Source: Fervidobacterium gondwanense DSM 13020
GTDB taxonomy: Bacteria; Thermotogota; Thermotogae; Thermotogales; Fervidobacteriaceae
Assembly: GCF_900143265.1 (NCBI RefSeq)
Contig: NZ_FRDJ01000014.1
Coordinates: 1 to 39,441, forward strand
Direction: 5' to 3'
DNA: 39,441 bases
Shown: positions 7,404-16,302 of the stretch, in pieces
How positions within the stretch are numbered: the first letter of the stretch is position 1
Layout of the letters: each line of letters starts with the position of its first letter
Notes under the pieces: model-generated
What the model saw: only the letters and a program-made list of their open reading frames with translations
Told to the model about the DNA's origin: nothing
Database searches by the model: none
Made by a program: the position numbers and the translations under genes

Positions 7404-7432
7404 TTGACTGATTATCTCTTGGAAATTATAAT
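7404..7432 (+). promoter_or_regulatory. Sigma-70-type promoter of the chemoreceptor gene
   Basis: TTGACT (7404-7409), a 17-base spacer and TATAAT (7427-7432) form a near-consensus promoter. A start near 7439 leaves a leader of about 37 bases with GGGAGG before the ATG at 7476, so frames opening upstream (7344) cannot be the real start. Confidence 0.85.
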
Positions 7433-7475
7433 ACGTATGGGTTGTTCAAATGTGTATTCAGGGAGGTTAAATACC

Positions 7476-9200
7476 ATGACTCACTTTTCGATTACTGAAA
7501 GTGCGGTAAAAAACAAACTTACGAAGCTAATTCTTATTATGATAACCGCTGTTGACTTACCTGCCCTTCTGTTTTCCTACTACGTATTCGCCGGCATAGG
7601 AAGATACCCTATTTGGAACATGATATTCGGCTATCTGATAGCAGTATCGACAATTTTTCCAGTAGTGTTATTCTTAGTAAGAATGAATGTATCGCGCATT
7701 TACAAAGGCTCAGGGTTTAATATTCCAATATTTATCTCTGTAGTGCTGTTCGTAGCAAATGTTGTGGCCGCAACGCTAATTGGATTTATTGCTAACAGAT
7801 TGTTACCGCTCCCAGAAGGAACTTTGATTTTGCGATTAGCAGGTGCATTAGCAATTAATATGAATATTGTTGCAATACTATTGTACATTTATTCAAAACT
7901 GGGAATCGTTGAGAGTATTGATAATCCATTGTTTGAAAAATTCATGATCTCAGCCATAACTAAACTAAGTGTAGGGATTATGTCTATTTCGCTCTGGATT
8001 GGTCCAGCACTTCTTAAGTATGGAGTTACAAAGTTTAATCTTGATAAAGGTACACAAACCAACTTAGTCCTAATAAGCTTGTTTTTTAACGTAGTAATTG
8101 GTGTTGTAACAGTAATGCTCGTAAGAGGTATTCTGAAAAGCGTTCCATCACTCTTATACGTATTCGAAAAAGTTTCTTCGGGTGATTTGACCCACCGAGC
8201 TGCTTCCGATTCCTTAGATGAGTTTAGAAAAATCGCAACTATGCTGAACATCGCGAATATTGAGATTTCAAAACTCATCGCCGGTTCTAAGGCAACAGCA
8301 GAAAAGACAAATCGTACGCTGGATATATTTGAGAAAAAGTTTTCAAATTTTGAAAGTTTATCAAGATCCTTTGTTGAGACCATAGAAAAGCAACAAAGAG
8401 ACATAGAAAGAATATCTTCTTCAGTAGAAGAGATTAATGCAAACGTCGAAGAGCTTTCACACCAATCGCAAGGTCTCAGCAGCTTGGCATTAAACGCCTC
8501 AAATCTTTCCAAGAACTTAGAGGAAAAAGCCTCTGAAGGTAGCAAAGAGCTTGAAAATGTAAGAGAAATTACTTCAGGATTTGTAAAAGAATACGAAGAA
8601 CTGCGTGATGGAATCGAGAAATTAGCAGACGCAACAAAGAATATCGGGAGTATCATAGAAACGGTAAGGCAGATAGCAGAACAAACAAACTTGCTGGCAC
8701 TTAACGCAGCAATAGAAGCAGCAAGAGCAGGAGAAGCCGGGAGAGGTTTTGCAGTCGTTGCAGACGAGATTAGGAAGCTCGCCGAACAAACTAAATCGTC
8801 TACAGATACCATAACAAGTACGATATCAGCAGTTGATATGTACTCAAAATCACTCGAGGAAAAGATCGAAAAGCTGTACAAAGAAGTCGACGAAACAGAG
8901 AAAGGATATAAAAAAGTATCGAGTAGTTTTGAAGAAATATCAAAAGCGATTACAGAACTTGCAAACATAATTGACAACGTTGCTGCGCATTCGCAGGAGC
9001 AAACAGCAAGTGCAGAAGAAATGAGAAGTGCTTCGTCTGAAATCGTTCATGGGATCCAGCAAATCGAAGAAAATGGTTCGAATATACTCGAAAGTTCTCA
9101 TAAGTCCTTAAGTGAAATTCAAAACATCAAGATTGAAATTGAAGAACTGAAGAACAAAGTAAATGACATGATTCGCGAAATTGAGAAATTCAAAGTATAA
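7476..9200 (+). CDS. Methyl-accepting chemotaxis protein with polytopic membrane sensor
   Basis: 574 residues. The first 220 or so form about six hydrophobic segments joined by short loops, with no periplasmic ligand domain. A HAMP-like linker (about 221-265, [22 protein letters not shown]) and a long coiled-coil signalling domain follow. The hairpin tip, about residues 395-435, carries the conserved [20 protein letters not shown] and [16 protein letters not shown], which contact CheA and CheW. Gln/Glu pairs in flanking heptads are candidate methylation sites. A membrane-embedded sensor of this kind suggests detection of a membrane-associated cue rather than a soluble periplasmic ligand (inference). 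ATG 7476 fits its promoter and ribosome site. Monocistronic: own promoter and a strong terminator. Confidence 0.92.
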   Translation: MTHFSITESAVKNKLTKLILIMITAVDLPALLFSYYVFAGIGRYPIWNMIFGYLIAVSTIFPVVLFLVRMNVSRIYKGSGFNIPIFISVVLFVANVVAATLIGFIANRLLPLPEGTLILRLAGALAINMNIVAILLYIYSKLGIVESIDNPLFEKFMISAITKLSVGIMSISLWIGPALLKYGVTKFNLDKGTQTNLVLISLFFNVVIGVVTVMLVRGILKSVPSLLYVFEKVSSGDLTHRAASDSLDEFRKIATMLNIANIEISKLIAGSKATAEKTNRTLDIFEKKFSNFESLSRSFVETIEKQQRDIERISSSVEEINANVEELSHQSQGLSSLALNASNLSKNLEEKASEGSKELENVREITSGFVKEYEELRDGIEKLADATKNIGSIIETVRQIAEQTNLLALNAAIEAARAGEAGRGFAVVADEIRKLAEQTKSSTDTITSTISAVDMYSKSLEEKIEKLYKEVDETEKGYKKVSSSFEEISKAITELANIIDNVAAHSQEQTASAEEMRSASSEIVHGIQQIEENGSNILESSHKSLSEIQNIKIEIEELKNKVNDMIREIEKFKV

Positions 9201-9209
9201 ATTTTTCGT

Positions 9210-9243
9210 AAAAAAGGGCAGATTTCTTTATCTGCCCTTTTTT
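9210..9243. terminator. Bidirectional rho-independent terminator
   Basis: AAAAAAGGGCAGAT and ATCTGCCCTTTTTT form a 14-bp perfect stem with a six-base loop. T-runs on both strands serve the chemoreceptor gene (plus) and the lipoprotein gene (minus), which converge here. Confidence 0.92.
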
Positions 9244-10780
9244 ATTTATTTCCCGTAATGAAGAGATAGTACCTTTCAGGTTCTATAACTACCGGCGATA
9301 TTTTGAAATTGTAGTCGCAGTTAACCGAAAGTGCGACCGAATTGTTTTCAGCGTCCTCCCATTTTGCTGCTACCAATTCAGGACCCCATTCGTATGGCTT
9401 GCCTGTTTGTAATTCGTTCCCTGGTAAGTTGTACCAGTTATAGTCGCTGAACCTAATCTCAACTTCCGTATTGCCACTTTCAAAGAACGGCTCTTCAATC
9501 AACGGATAGTGGTACGTTCCACTGTTGACTGTCAGGTCGTATATCCATATGTCGTACAAGTACTTCACTTTTCCTTCATAATCTTCCAAACCAACAAATT
9601 TCCATCTGAAAGCTGGCTTTGTAGATACTTCAGTTGCGCTGTCTGTTGGTTCAACATTCGAAATCTTAACCATTGGCAGTGGTTCAACGCTTCCTAATAC
9701 CACGCGAGGTCCTTCAATTCCCGAATAGTCTGAACTTACGGCATACCATACTCTTTTGCGTACCTTATTGTTGTACGTATCAATGTAACTCTTCACGTTA
9801 GATGGCAGCGTAGTAATCTTAAAAAACTTGTTTCCGTCGTAAGACTTGTAGATGTTGTATCCCGTCGGTTCTTTTGCGAAAAATCTTTGCGTGCTTTCAG
9901 ACAATGTATACCATTTGATAACGTTGTAGAGATTCGTACGATGGTTTTCAGATGATAATGTGTAGTACTTAGTTGAAGTGTTGAGATGATAAGAATATAT
10001 AGCTGGCGATGGGTATTCAACTCTATAATAAGATGTCGTCAATTCTGAAAAGCGCCTTATTTCAACGGGAATAATCAATTCAAATCTGTTATCGTTCAAA
10101 TCATATGCATCTAAAAAAAGGTACGTCTTTCCTGAATGAGCCTCTAGGGATATTTCACCACTCAATCTATCTGATTCGCTGTATAATCTCGGAGCTGTTA
10201 AGTACTCAGCGCCTGGCGGTGTTCCAAGCTTTGCATACATGTGCGAAATCCCGAGCTTCGAAGCGGTTGCTTCAGCATCTATATAGATCATTCTGAGATT
10301 TAAGAGTTCATATACACCTGACGAGTTGGAGCTATATCTAACAAACATTTTGTCGCTTTCGTAAAGTTTAAAATTTATGCTTATATCGTTATCAATAGCA
10401 GCAGAGAATTTCGGCCTTCTCAAAGTCGTGTTAAGGTTAATATCGGAATGTACGTTTAAAAGCCTTATGTCGGTATTGGCAAATCCATCTTTCCTTACAC
10501 GAATGTCATATGGTCCAGAATATCCTCTCAGAGTAAAAGATACAGTTCCATTGCTCTGCGTGGTCTTTTCTTCCAAAATCTGCCCGTCTTTTAGCAAAGT
10601 TACAGTGGCATCATCAACCGTAGGTCCAGAATTGTATTCGGCAACATAGATATTAACAGTAAAATCTGTTCTTGAGGCTTTAAACGGTATAATTGAGCAA
10701 CTTGATAGAAAGAAGATGATACCAATCGACATGATTACAAAGATCAAATATCCAAGTCTAATATTTTTACTCATCTCCAT
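9242..10780 (-). CDS. Lipoprotein with carboxypeptidase-regulatory-like domain, partner of the subtilisin
   Basis: About 512 residues from the ATG at 10780. The N-terminus has a hydrophobic helix ending in a lipobox, LSSC, so the mature protein is lipid-anchored outside the cytoplasm. Residues about 40-110 resemble an Ig-like carboxypeptidase-regulatory fold (VDDATVTLLKDG, NGTVSFTLRGYSGPYDIRVRKDGF). The rest is beta-rich with a fibronectin-like feel (YNIYKSYDGNKFFKITTLP; VEPTDSATEVSTKPAFRWKF), typical of surface binding modules. No catalytic motif is seen. Its ATG overlaps the TGA of the subtilisin gene (TGATG), so translation is coupled. Likely a substrate-binding or accessory surface protein for the protease; that role is inferred from context. 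Confidence 0.75.
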   Translation of the reverse strand: MEMSKNIRLGYLIFVIMSIGIIFFLSSCSIIPFKASRTDFTVNIYVAEYNSGPTVDDATVTLLKDGQILEEKTTQSNGTVSFTLRGYSGPYDIRVRKDGFANTDIRLLNVHSDINLNTTLRRPKFSAAIDNDISINFKLYESDKMFVRYSSNSSGVYELLNLRMIYIDAEATASKLGISHMYAKLGTPPGAEYLTAPRLYSESDRLSGEISLEAHSGKTYLFLDAYDLNDNRFELIIPVEIRRFSELTTSYYRVEYPSPAIYSYHLNTSTKYYTLSSENHRTNLYNVIKWYTLSESTQRFFAKEPTGYNIYKSYDGNKFFKITTLPSNVKSYIDTYNNKVRKRVWYAVSSDYSGIEGPRVVLGSVEPLPMVKISNVEPTDSATEVSTKPAFRWKFVGLEDYEGKVKYLYDIWIYDLTVNSGTYHYPLIEEPFFESGNTEVEIRFSDYNWYNLPGNELQTGKPYEWGPELVAAKWEDAENNSVALSVNCDYNFKISPVVIEPERYYLFITGNK

Positions 10781-12831
10781 CACTCCGTCTTTCCGAAAAA
10801 TGTCCAATGAGAATTTCTGCCATATGCGTCATACAGGGTCGTCAAGGTCGAACCGGCGGTTATGTAACCACTCAGTCTTATGTCGTAACCGTTAAGTGTT
10901 ATAGTGGCATTAACCGTAGTATTATGCAAGACAGGACTTGGATAGCCAAATTTTATAAAGTACCTTCCACTTAAATGTGAAATATCAATTTGGTTAGACA
11001 AGAGTTCAATTGTGGTGGAAGTACTTCCGTCCTTGCTTTGCAAGATCAAAAATTCATTTCCGCTCACGTTTTTGAACTTAATCCTCGCCTGTGAAGAAAA
11101 ATTAAAGGTGATCGAAGAATCATTCGTAAAACTACGGTTAGCATAATACACTCGCTCTTCTGCCTTTCTATAAACGACGTTTGATAGACCTTCACTGTTT
11201 TCACGAGAATCCGGTCCGCTGATGATTACATCGTATTTTCCTGTGTCGATATTCAGAAATTTCGCGACACCATCTCCATTTGTCTTTGAAAAGTACCTAA
11301 CTCTTCTATCTGTGTTCGAAGTGCCAATCAGTGACACACTAACTGATGGTATCTTCCAATCACCGTATGCGTCGGTCACTTCAACGTCTAAATTTAACCC
11401 TCCGTTGTCAGGTAGTTCTGAGCTTACACTTCTTTGATTTATCATTCCATAACCTGACCTTTCATCTATCCCCGGCTCTCCTATATCAATAGCCCCGTTT
11501 TCCAGAAGTCTTCTTATCTGCCATGGCTTAGCATTCGGATATTCCTGGAGCAAGAGCGCAACAAATCCAGACACGTGTGGTGTTGCCATTGAGGTTCCGG
11601 ACATGAATCCATAATAACCGCTGTTTTCTGCTATTTGAAATGACCTTTTGTCATAGCCGACAGAAGTTTTCTGAGGCATCGTCGAGATTATATTCACGCC
11701 TGGCGCTGAAACGCTGAGCATCGGGCTTCCGCTCGAAAAATCAGCGATATCATATTTATTGCCTAAGTATTCAACAGCACCGACTTGTATCACCCCTGGA
11801 TAATTTGCTGGGTATTGAAAAGACTGCGAAGACTTTGAATTCCCAGCCGCTGCAACAACAACAACCCCATGAGCTAAAGCGTAATCAAACGCATCTTTTA
11901 GTGTCTGCGAATAACCTGCTCCACCCCAGGAATTGCTAAGTACCTTTGCCCCATGATCAACTGCCCATATTATTCCCTTCGCTGCGTAATCATCGCCAAC
12001 ATACCATCCGCCTATGTCGAAAAGAACTACCGGCATTATCTTCACCCTGGGCGCAACACCGACTAATCCTTTGCCATCCTTCTTTGCAGCTATCGTTCCA
12101 GCAACGTGCGTGCCATGAGAACCGCCGTATGAAGAATCAGTTCCTTCAGGAATTTCTTGATTGATAATTGGTCTATACCCGCGTGTTACCTGTCCCTGCA
12201 AATCAGGGTGCGTTCCATCAACGCCCGTGTCGAGTACGGCGACGATAATCCCAGTTCCATCATATCCGTCGTTCCAAACTTTTTTAACATCAATCGCCCT
12301 TAGTCCCCAGAGATAAAAATCTAACGATTCACTTGTGTAATTCTCGTAAATTGTATAATTCAAGACAACCTTTTGGTTAGAATAACCTTGACCAACACTG
12401 TAAGGAATTATGCTTCTTTTGTACACAGGTTCTGCGTACCTAATTTTCACTTTTTGGATACTTTCCTCATCTTGAAAAATTTGGAGCACTTTTTCCACTT
12501 TCTCGACTTTGAATGAGGCAACACGAATCTGCGGAATGTTTAGCAACAACCTTCCTTCTATCAATTCGGCAATTTTGTCCAAGTCATCCTCATCTTCGTA
12601 ACCTACGAGGACTCTATCTGGAAAGTAATCATCATTTGTTAGACTTAAGTTTTCAGATAAATCAGAAGTGCTACCATTATCAATTCTCCCAGAACGACTG
12701 TTGGTACAAGATGTTGCGATGGATATAACCAAACCTATAATGAGAAATACAAAAACAAGCTTGCTTTTCCAAAGCAAGCTCTTCAAATTGAAAGTATATT
12801 TTTTGTTACTCAACAAGAGTTTGGATTTCAT
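10780..12831 (-). CDS. Subtilisin-like serine protease, fervidolysin type, lipid-anchored
   Basis: 683 residues, close to the size of Fervidobacterium fervidolysin. A long N-terminus with a hydrophobic helix ends in a lipobox ATSC (Cys42), so the enzyme is probably a lipoprotein. Residues about 65-140 form an I9-type propeptide (DRVLVGYEDEDDLDKIAEL). The S8 catalytic domain follows, with Asp201 (VAVLDTGVDGTHPD), His239 (GSHGTHVAGT), oxyanion Asn331 (VVAAAGNS) and Ser414 (SGTSMATPHVSG), all intact. The C-terminal 200 residues are beta-sandwich-like, one of them carboxypeptidase-regulatory-like. The family degrades extracellular proteins, including keratin. It is followed by a coupled lipoprotein gene and preceded by a GGDEF gene. 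The start ATG has only a distant GGGGG, so the exact start is less certain. Confidence 0.93.
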   Translation of the reverse strand: MKSKLLLSNKKYTFNLKSLLWKSKLVFVFLIIGLVISIATSCTNSRSGRIDNGSTSDLSENLSLTNDDYFPDRVLVGYEDEDDLDKIAELIEGRLLLNIPQIRVASFKVEKVEKVLQIFQDEESIQKVKIRYAEPVYKRSIIPYSVGQGYSNQKVVLNYTIYENYTSESLDFYLWGLRAIDVKKVWNDGYDGTGIIVAVLDTGVDGTHPDLQGQVTRGYRPIINQEIPEGTDSSYGGSHGTHVAGTIAAKKDGKGLVGVAPRVKIMPVVLFDIGGWYVGDDYAAKGIIWAVDHGAKVLSNSWGGAGYSQTLKDAFDYALAHGVVVVAAAGNSKSSQSFQYPANYPGVIQVGAVEYLGNKYDIADFSSGSPMLSVSAPGVNIISTMPQKTSVGYDKRSFQIAENSGYYGFMSGTSMATPHVSGFVALLLQEYPNAKPWQIRRLLENGAIDIGEPGIDERSGYGMINQRSVSSELPDNGGLNLDVEVTDAYGDWKIPSVSVSLIGTSNTDRRVRYFSKTNGDGVAKFLNIDTGKYDVIISGPDSRENSEGLSNVVYRKAEERVYYANRSFTNDSSITFNFSSQARIKFKNVSGNEFLILQSKDGSTSTTIELLSNQIDISHLSGRYFIKFGYPSPVLHNTTVNATITLNGYDIRLSGYITAGSTLTTLYDAYGRNSHWTFFGKTE

Positions 12832-12847
12832 GAATTATCTGAACCCC

Positions 12848-14326
12848 CTATTGAACATCTTTGTTCTTCGATTTTTTCATTTCGTACTTCTTTTCATCAA
12901 CATCTTTGTAAATGTCTTCAATTCTGTTGTAGCCAGATATGTTAATAATGCCGTACGAAACAAAAATATTATGCTCCTTTAGGTTTTCTGTTATGCGTTT
13001 CATCACGCTTTCCGCGTTCTGAGCATCTGTTTCAGGTAGAACAATGACGAACTCATCTCCGCCGTAACGCGCAACGATATCCATTGATCGTATAGTTTTA
13101 TTTATCGTTTCCACAAGCATTTTCAAAACATTGTCACCATATATGTGCCCATAAACATCGTTTATCCTCTTAAAGTCGTTGACATCTAAAAAAATCACCG
13201 ACGTTGGATGTTGTGTACGTTTGGATTTGCTCAACTCCTTCTCTAAGAATTGATCTAAGAACAACCTACTGTAAGCACCGGTTAAGTAGTCTTTTATCGA
13301 CACTTCAAACAATTTTCGCTTTTCAACTTCGAGCTCTTCTATTATATCCATAAAGCGCAGCGATAAAGAAACTACGCTTGCCATCTTGTCAAAAACGCTG
13401 AGTGTCAGATCAGAAAACTGGTTTTCCCCTTCTTTTTCAAAAAGAATCACACCACGCGAAAGTCCTCTGAATATAATGGGTACACCGTATATGGAATAAA
13501 CATTTCCACGCAATTCTTTTAAGTAATAACCATCAGCTAACCGTTCTTCAGTTACACTGTTTCTTATATGAACTCTGATTCCTTTGTCTATAATATATCG
13601 AGAAAGCGTCTTTTCGGAAGGTTTCATCACTAATCCGCTTCTGTCATCATCGTCTTTATACTTGAAGTATGGATAATAAATCTCTCCACCGGGATTCAAC
13701 AGTCCAATGCCAAAAACATCCGCAAGTCCGTATTTTATAAGCAGTTCTCTTATCTTCTCGCCTATGCGCTTTATGTCAACAACATCTTTTGAAATCTCTT
13801 CATCGAGGATTTCTGTAAGACTTTGGAGAATTGAACTTTCAATACTTGTAAACTCGTAGGTTACGTTCCTTGTTATAACCACTCTGAACTGCTTGCCGTC
13901 TACGTACTTTCGAACATATTTGATCTCAATGAATGATCTTTGAATTTCTTTCTTCCATACTCCGACATAATCTTTCGTTCCAGAATCGATTTGTTTTTTA
14001 ACCTCTTTCAAGAAATCGTACAGGATCATATTTTTCTCAGGATGCTGTAACAAATCATCGATTTCCTCTCTGTTTCTTAGTTCAATACCAACCTTTGCTG
14101 CATCTTGAATTATTGGGCTGTTTATATAGATCAGTTCGTCATCCGCCCAGACTGCAAGGCCAAGATTTTCTGCACTAACAATTATTCCCATGCTTTGAAG
14201 CAAAGTGTTCAGAGCTTTGTTTTCATTTCTCAGACTATTGTATTTTATTACATATCGAACGATAAGGATTGCAAAAAAAATAAGAGCGCCCGATAGAAAT
14301 AAAATAGTAAGAACGCTTTCTGACAT
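12848..14326 (-). CDS. Membrane-anchored PAS/GAF-GGDEF diguanylate cyclase
   Basis: About 492 residues from the ATG at 14326, which has GGGGAGTGA upstream. One N-terminal membrane helix (about 4-25) is followed by a coiled region, a PAS-like segment (ENLGLAVWADDELIYINSP), a GAF-like domain (about 170-320) and the GGDEF domain. The cyclase has DYLTGAYSRLFLDQFL, FLDVNDFKRINDVYGHIYGD and intact YGGDEF, with an RxxD inhibitory site RSMD exactly five residues before it. It should synthesise c-di-GMP at the inner membrane in response to an unknown cue. It lies just upstream of the protease gene, only 16 bases apart on the same strand, so co-transcription is plausible and could tie surface protease output to the same signal. 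Confidence 0.88.
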   Translation of the reverse strand: MSESVLTILFLSGALIFFAILIVRYVIKYNSLRNENKALNTLLQSMGIIVSAENLGLAVWADDELIYINSPIIQDAAKVGIELRNREEIDDLLQHPEKNMILYDFLKEVKKQIDSGTKDYVGVWKKEIQRSFIEIKYVRKYVDGKQFRVVITRNVTYEFTSIESSILQSLTEILDEEISKDVVDIKRIGEKIRELLIKYGLADVFGIGLLNPGGEIYYPYFKYKDDDDRSGLVMKPSEKTLSRYIIDKGIRVHIRNSVTEERLADGYYLKELRGNVYSIYGVPIIFRGLSRGVILFEKEGENQFSDLTLSVFDKMASVVSLSLRFMDIIEELEVEKRKLFEVSIKDYLTGAYSRLFLDQFLEKELSKSKRTQHPTSVIFLDVNDFKRINDVYGHIYGDNVLKMLVETINKTIRSMDIVARYGGDEFVIVLPETDAQNAESVMKRITENLKEHNIFVSYGIINISGYNRIEDIYKDVDEKKYEMKKSKNKDVQ

Positions 14327-14354
14327 CGAATCACTCCCCTGTAAAAGAAACACA

Positions 14355-14388
14355 AAAATATGCTAAAGCTCACACCTTAGCATATTTT
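14355..14388 (-). terminator. Rho-independent terminator after the ABC exporter gene
   Basis: Minus strand: AAAATATGCTAA, a ten-base loop and TTAGCATATTTT form a 12-bp stem that runs into TTTTTGTGTTTC. It lies about 60 bases past the stop of the ABC exporter and separates it from the GGDEF gene. Confidence 0.7.
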
Positions 14389-14449
14389 ATCACATAAATC
14401 CGTATACCAAATCTACTTAATTGCGTCGTAAACGTTTATAACGACATTC

Positions 14450-16174
14450 TTAATCTTCTAAAACAAGTTGTTTCTTGAACATCCTTGCATACAATCCTTC
14501 GTTTTCAAGCAGTTCGTAATGTGTTCCCTTTTCCAATATCCTGCCTTGGTCGAATACATATATAACATCTGCGTTCTGCAACACCTTTAATCTGTGGGTG
14601 ATTATAATCATCGTAGTGCCTTTCATCTCGGTTCTCAATGTCCTGATGATTTCTTCTTCCGTTTCAGGGTCAACGGCGGATAGACAATCATCGAATATGT
14701 AGACATCCGCTTTTTTCATGAGAGCCCTTGCTATTGTTAACCTCTGCTTCTGTCCACCTGAGAGCATAACACCTCTCTGACCAACCACTGTATCGTATTT
14801 GTCTGGGAATTTTTCCACATCATCGTCAATTGCCGCAAGCTGGACATATTTTTTTACTTCTTCTAAATCGTATTTCTCCATTGCAAACGCGACATTCTGC
14901 GAAACTGAATTTGAGAACAAGAATGTCTCCTGCGGAACGTATGATATCAAGTCCCGTATATTTTGCGAATGTAGGTCGTTAATGTCAAGATCGTTGATGA
15001 AAATCTTCCCTCGTTCAACTGGATAAAGCTTACTGATGAGTTTTACAAGAGTAGACTTGCCGCTTCCAACTGTTCCAACGATACCTACAAACTGTCCCTT
15101 TTTAACTTCAAAATCTACCCCTTTAAGTACATCCCTCTCTGTGCCTGGATATCTGAACCACAAGTCCTTAATAGATATAGATTCTATCCTTTCCACCTTT
15201 GCAGGATTTTGTGGCTCTACAACAACAGGTTTCGCTTCGTTCAGCTCTTTAAGTCTTTGGAGTGAAGCGCGTCCTTGCTGGATGACATTCATAACCATAC
15301 CGTATGCCGTGAGTGGCCAGACTAACATACCTATGTAGCTGTTAAACGCTATGTAATCTCCAAGCGTAACGGTACCTCTTATAACCATGGGACCTCCAAC
15401 TGCCAAAGCCAAGAAGAACGAAAGAGTTCCAATAAAGTGCACAAGTGGCCACATTACACCCCAAACCCTTATCAGAGACATCGTTGCATGGAAGTGTTCC
15501 TTTGCCTTCTTTTCAAACAACTCTTCTATCTTCGGTAAAATCGAAAAGCTCTTGATTATCCTTATTCCGTCCATCGTCTCTTCAGTATAACCACTTAGAT
15601 CCATATAAACGTCCTGTGTTCGTCGTGACCTTTTAAATATCAATCTGCCAAATGTGAGTGAGACGAGAATTATGCCAGGAAGTGGTATTAGTGCAATTAG
15701 AGTCAGTTTCCAGTTCGTAGACCTCGCCATGAAGAATATGGTCATAGAGGTCATGAATACTGCATCTGTGAGTTGCACGACACCGATGCCAAGCATCCTT
15801 TCCACTGTACTTACATCGTTTGTAAAGTACGCCATGATGTCTCCGGAACGGTGCTTGTCAAAAAAGTGCATGTCTAAACCTAAGACTTTATCGAAGAGTT
15901 GCTTCTTCGCTGAGTAGTCAAAAAACCTCGAGCTACCCATAATGAAGTACCGCCACCAAAATCTGCCAAAGAGCATTCCAAAAGCAAGACCGAGAATCGA
16001 TAACACGAGAGTCTTTACTTCATTCAGCGTATTTACGTTATCTAACACCTGAATGGTATTGATTGCTTTCGAAATTACCCTCGGAACAAATAGTTGTAGC
16101 AGATCTATCACAATTAGTGAAATAATACCAAATATGTAAAAGTACCATCGCTTTTTCAGAAATTCCCTAAGCAA
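14450..16174 (-). CDS. ABC exporter half-transporter (fused membrane and ATPase domains), degenerate-site type
   Basis: About 574 residues. Residues 1-300 hold six membrane helices of a type IV exporter fold; 320-570 are the nucleotide-binding domain with Walker A GTVGSGKST, Q-loop YVPQETFLF, signature LSGGQKQRL, and the switch His in ITHRL. Walker B reads VYIFDDCLSAVD: the catalytic Glu is Asp. That substitution marks the degenerate-site subunit of heterodimeric exporters such as TM287/288 and BmrC/BmrD. The partner is not adjacent, so it is encoded elsewhere or this subunit works differently. I prefer the TTG at 16174, eight bases after GGAGG, over the GTG at 16183 that overlaps it. Substrate unknown; drugs or lipids are typical. 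Confidence 0.88.
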   Translation of the reverse strand: MLREFLKKRWYFYIFGIISLIVIDLLQLFVPRVISKAINTIQVLDNVNTLNEVKTLVLSILGLAFGMLFGRFWWRYFIMGSSRFFDYSAKKQLFDKVLGLDMHFFDKHRSGDIMAYFTNDVSTVERMLGIGVVQLTDAVFMTSMTIFFMARSTNWKLTLIALIPLPGIILVSLTFGRLIFKRSRRTQDVYMDLSGYTEETMDGIRIIKSFSILPKIEELFEKKAKEHFHATMSLIRVWGVMWPLVHFIGTLSFFLALAVGGPMVIRGTVTLGDYIAFNSYIGMLVWPLTAYGMVMNVIQQGRASLQRLKELNEAKPVVVEPQNPAKVERIESISIKDLWFRYPGTERDVLKGVDFEVKKGQFVGIVGTVGSGKSTLVKLISKLYPVERGKIFINDLDINDLHSQNIRDLISYVPQETFLFSNSVSQNVAFAMEKYDLEEVKKYVQLAAIDDDVEKFPDKYDTVVGQRGVMLSGGQKQRLTIARALMKKADVYIFDDCLSAVDPETEEEIIRTLRTEMKGTTMIIITHRLKVLQNADVIYVFDQGRILEKGTHYELLENEGLYARMFKKQLVLED

Positions 16175-16233
16175 TTTGAACACCTCCAGAGATTTTTTGT
16201 CATGATGGTTTGCATTGCGAACATTCTAAGGTT

Positions 16234-16242
16234 ATTATACCA
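16234..16242 (-). promoter_or_regulatory. Extended -10 promoter of the ABC exporter
   Basis: Minus-strand TGG-TATAAT lies immediately downstream of the gdhA terminator, giving the exporter its own start about 50 bases before its TTG. No clear -35 is seen. Confidence 0.5.
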
Positions 16243-16252
16243 CAGCATACAA

Positions 16253-16282
16253 AAAATGGAGCCCTTTTTTGGGCTCCATTTT
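16253..16282. terminator. Rho-independent terminator after gdhA
   Basis: AAAATGGAGCCC and GGGCTCCATTTT form a 12-bp perfect stem with a six-base loop, flanked by A and T runs. It lies about 20 bases past the gdhA stop on the minus strand. Confidence 0.92.
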
Positions 16283-16302
16283 GTCTATTCCCTTTATTGG
16301 AA

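Noticed and set aside
7344..7475. A 44-codon N-terminal extension of the chemoreceptor frame
   Set aside because: The near-consensus promoter (7404-7432) lies inside it and a strong ribosome site precedes the ATG at 7476, so the extension is not transcribed with the gene.
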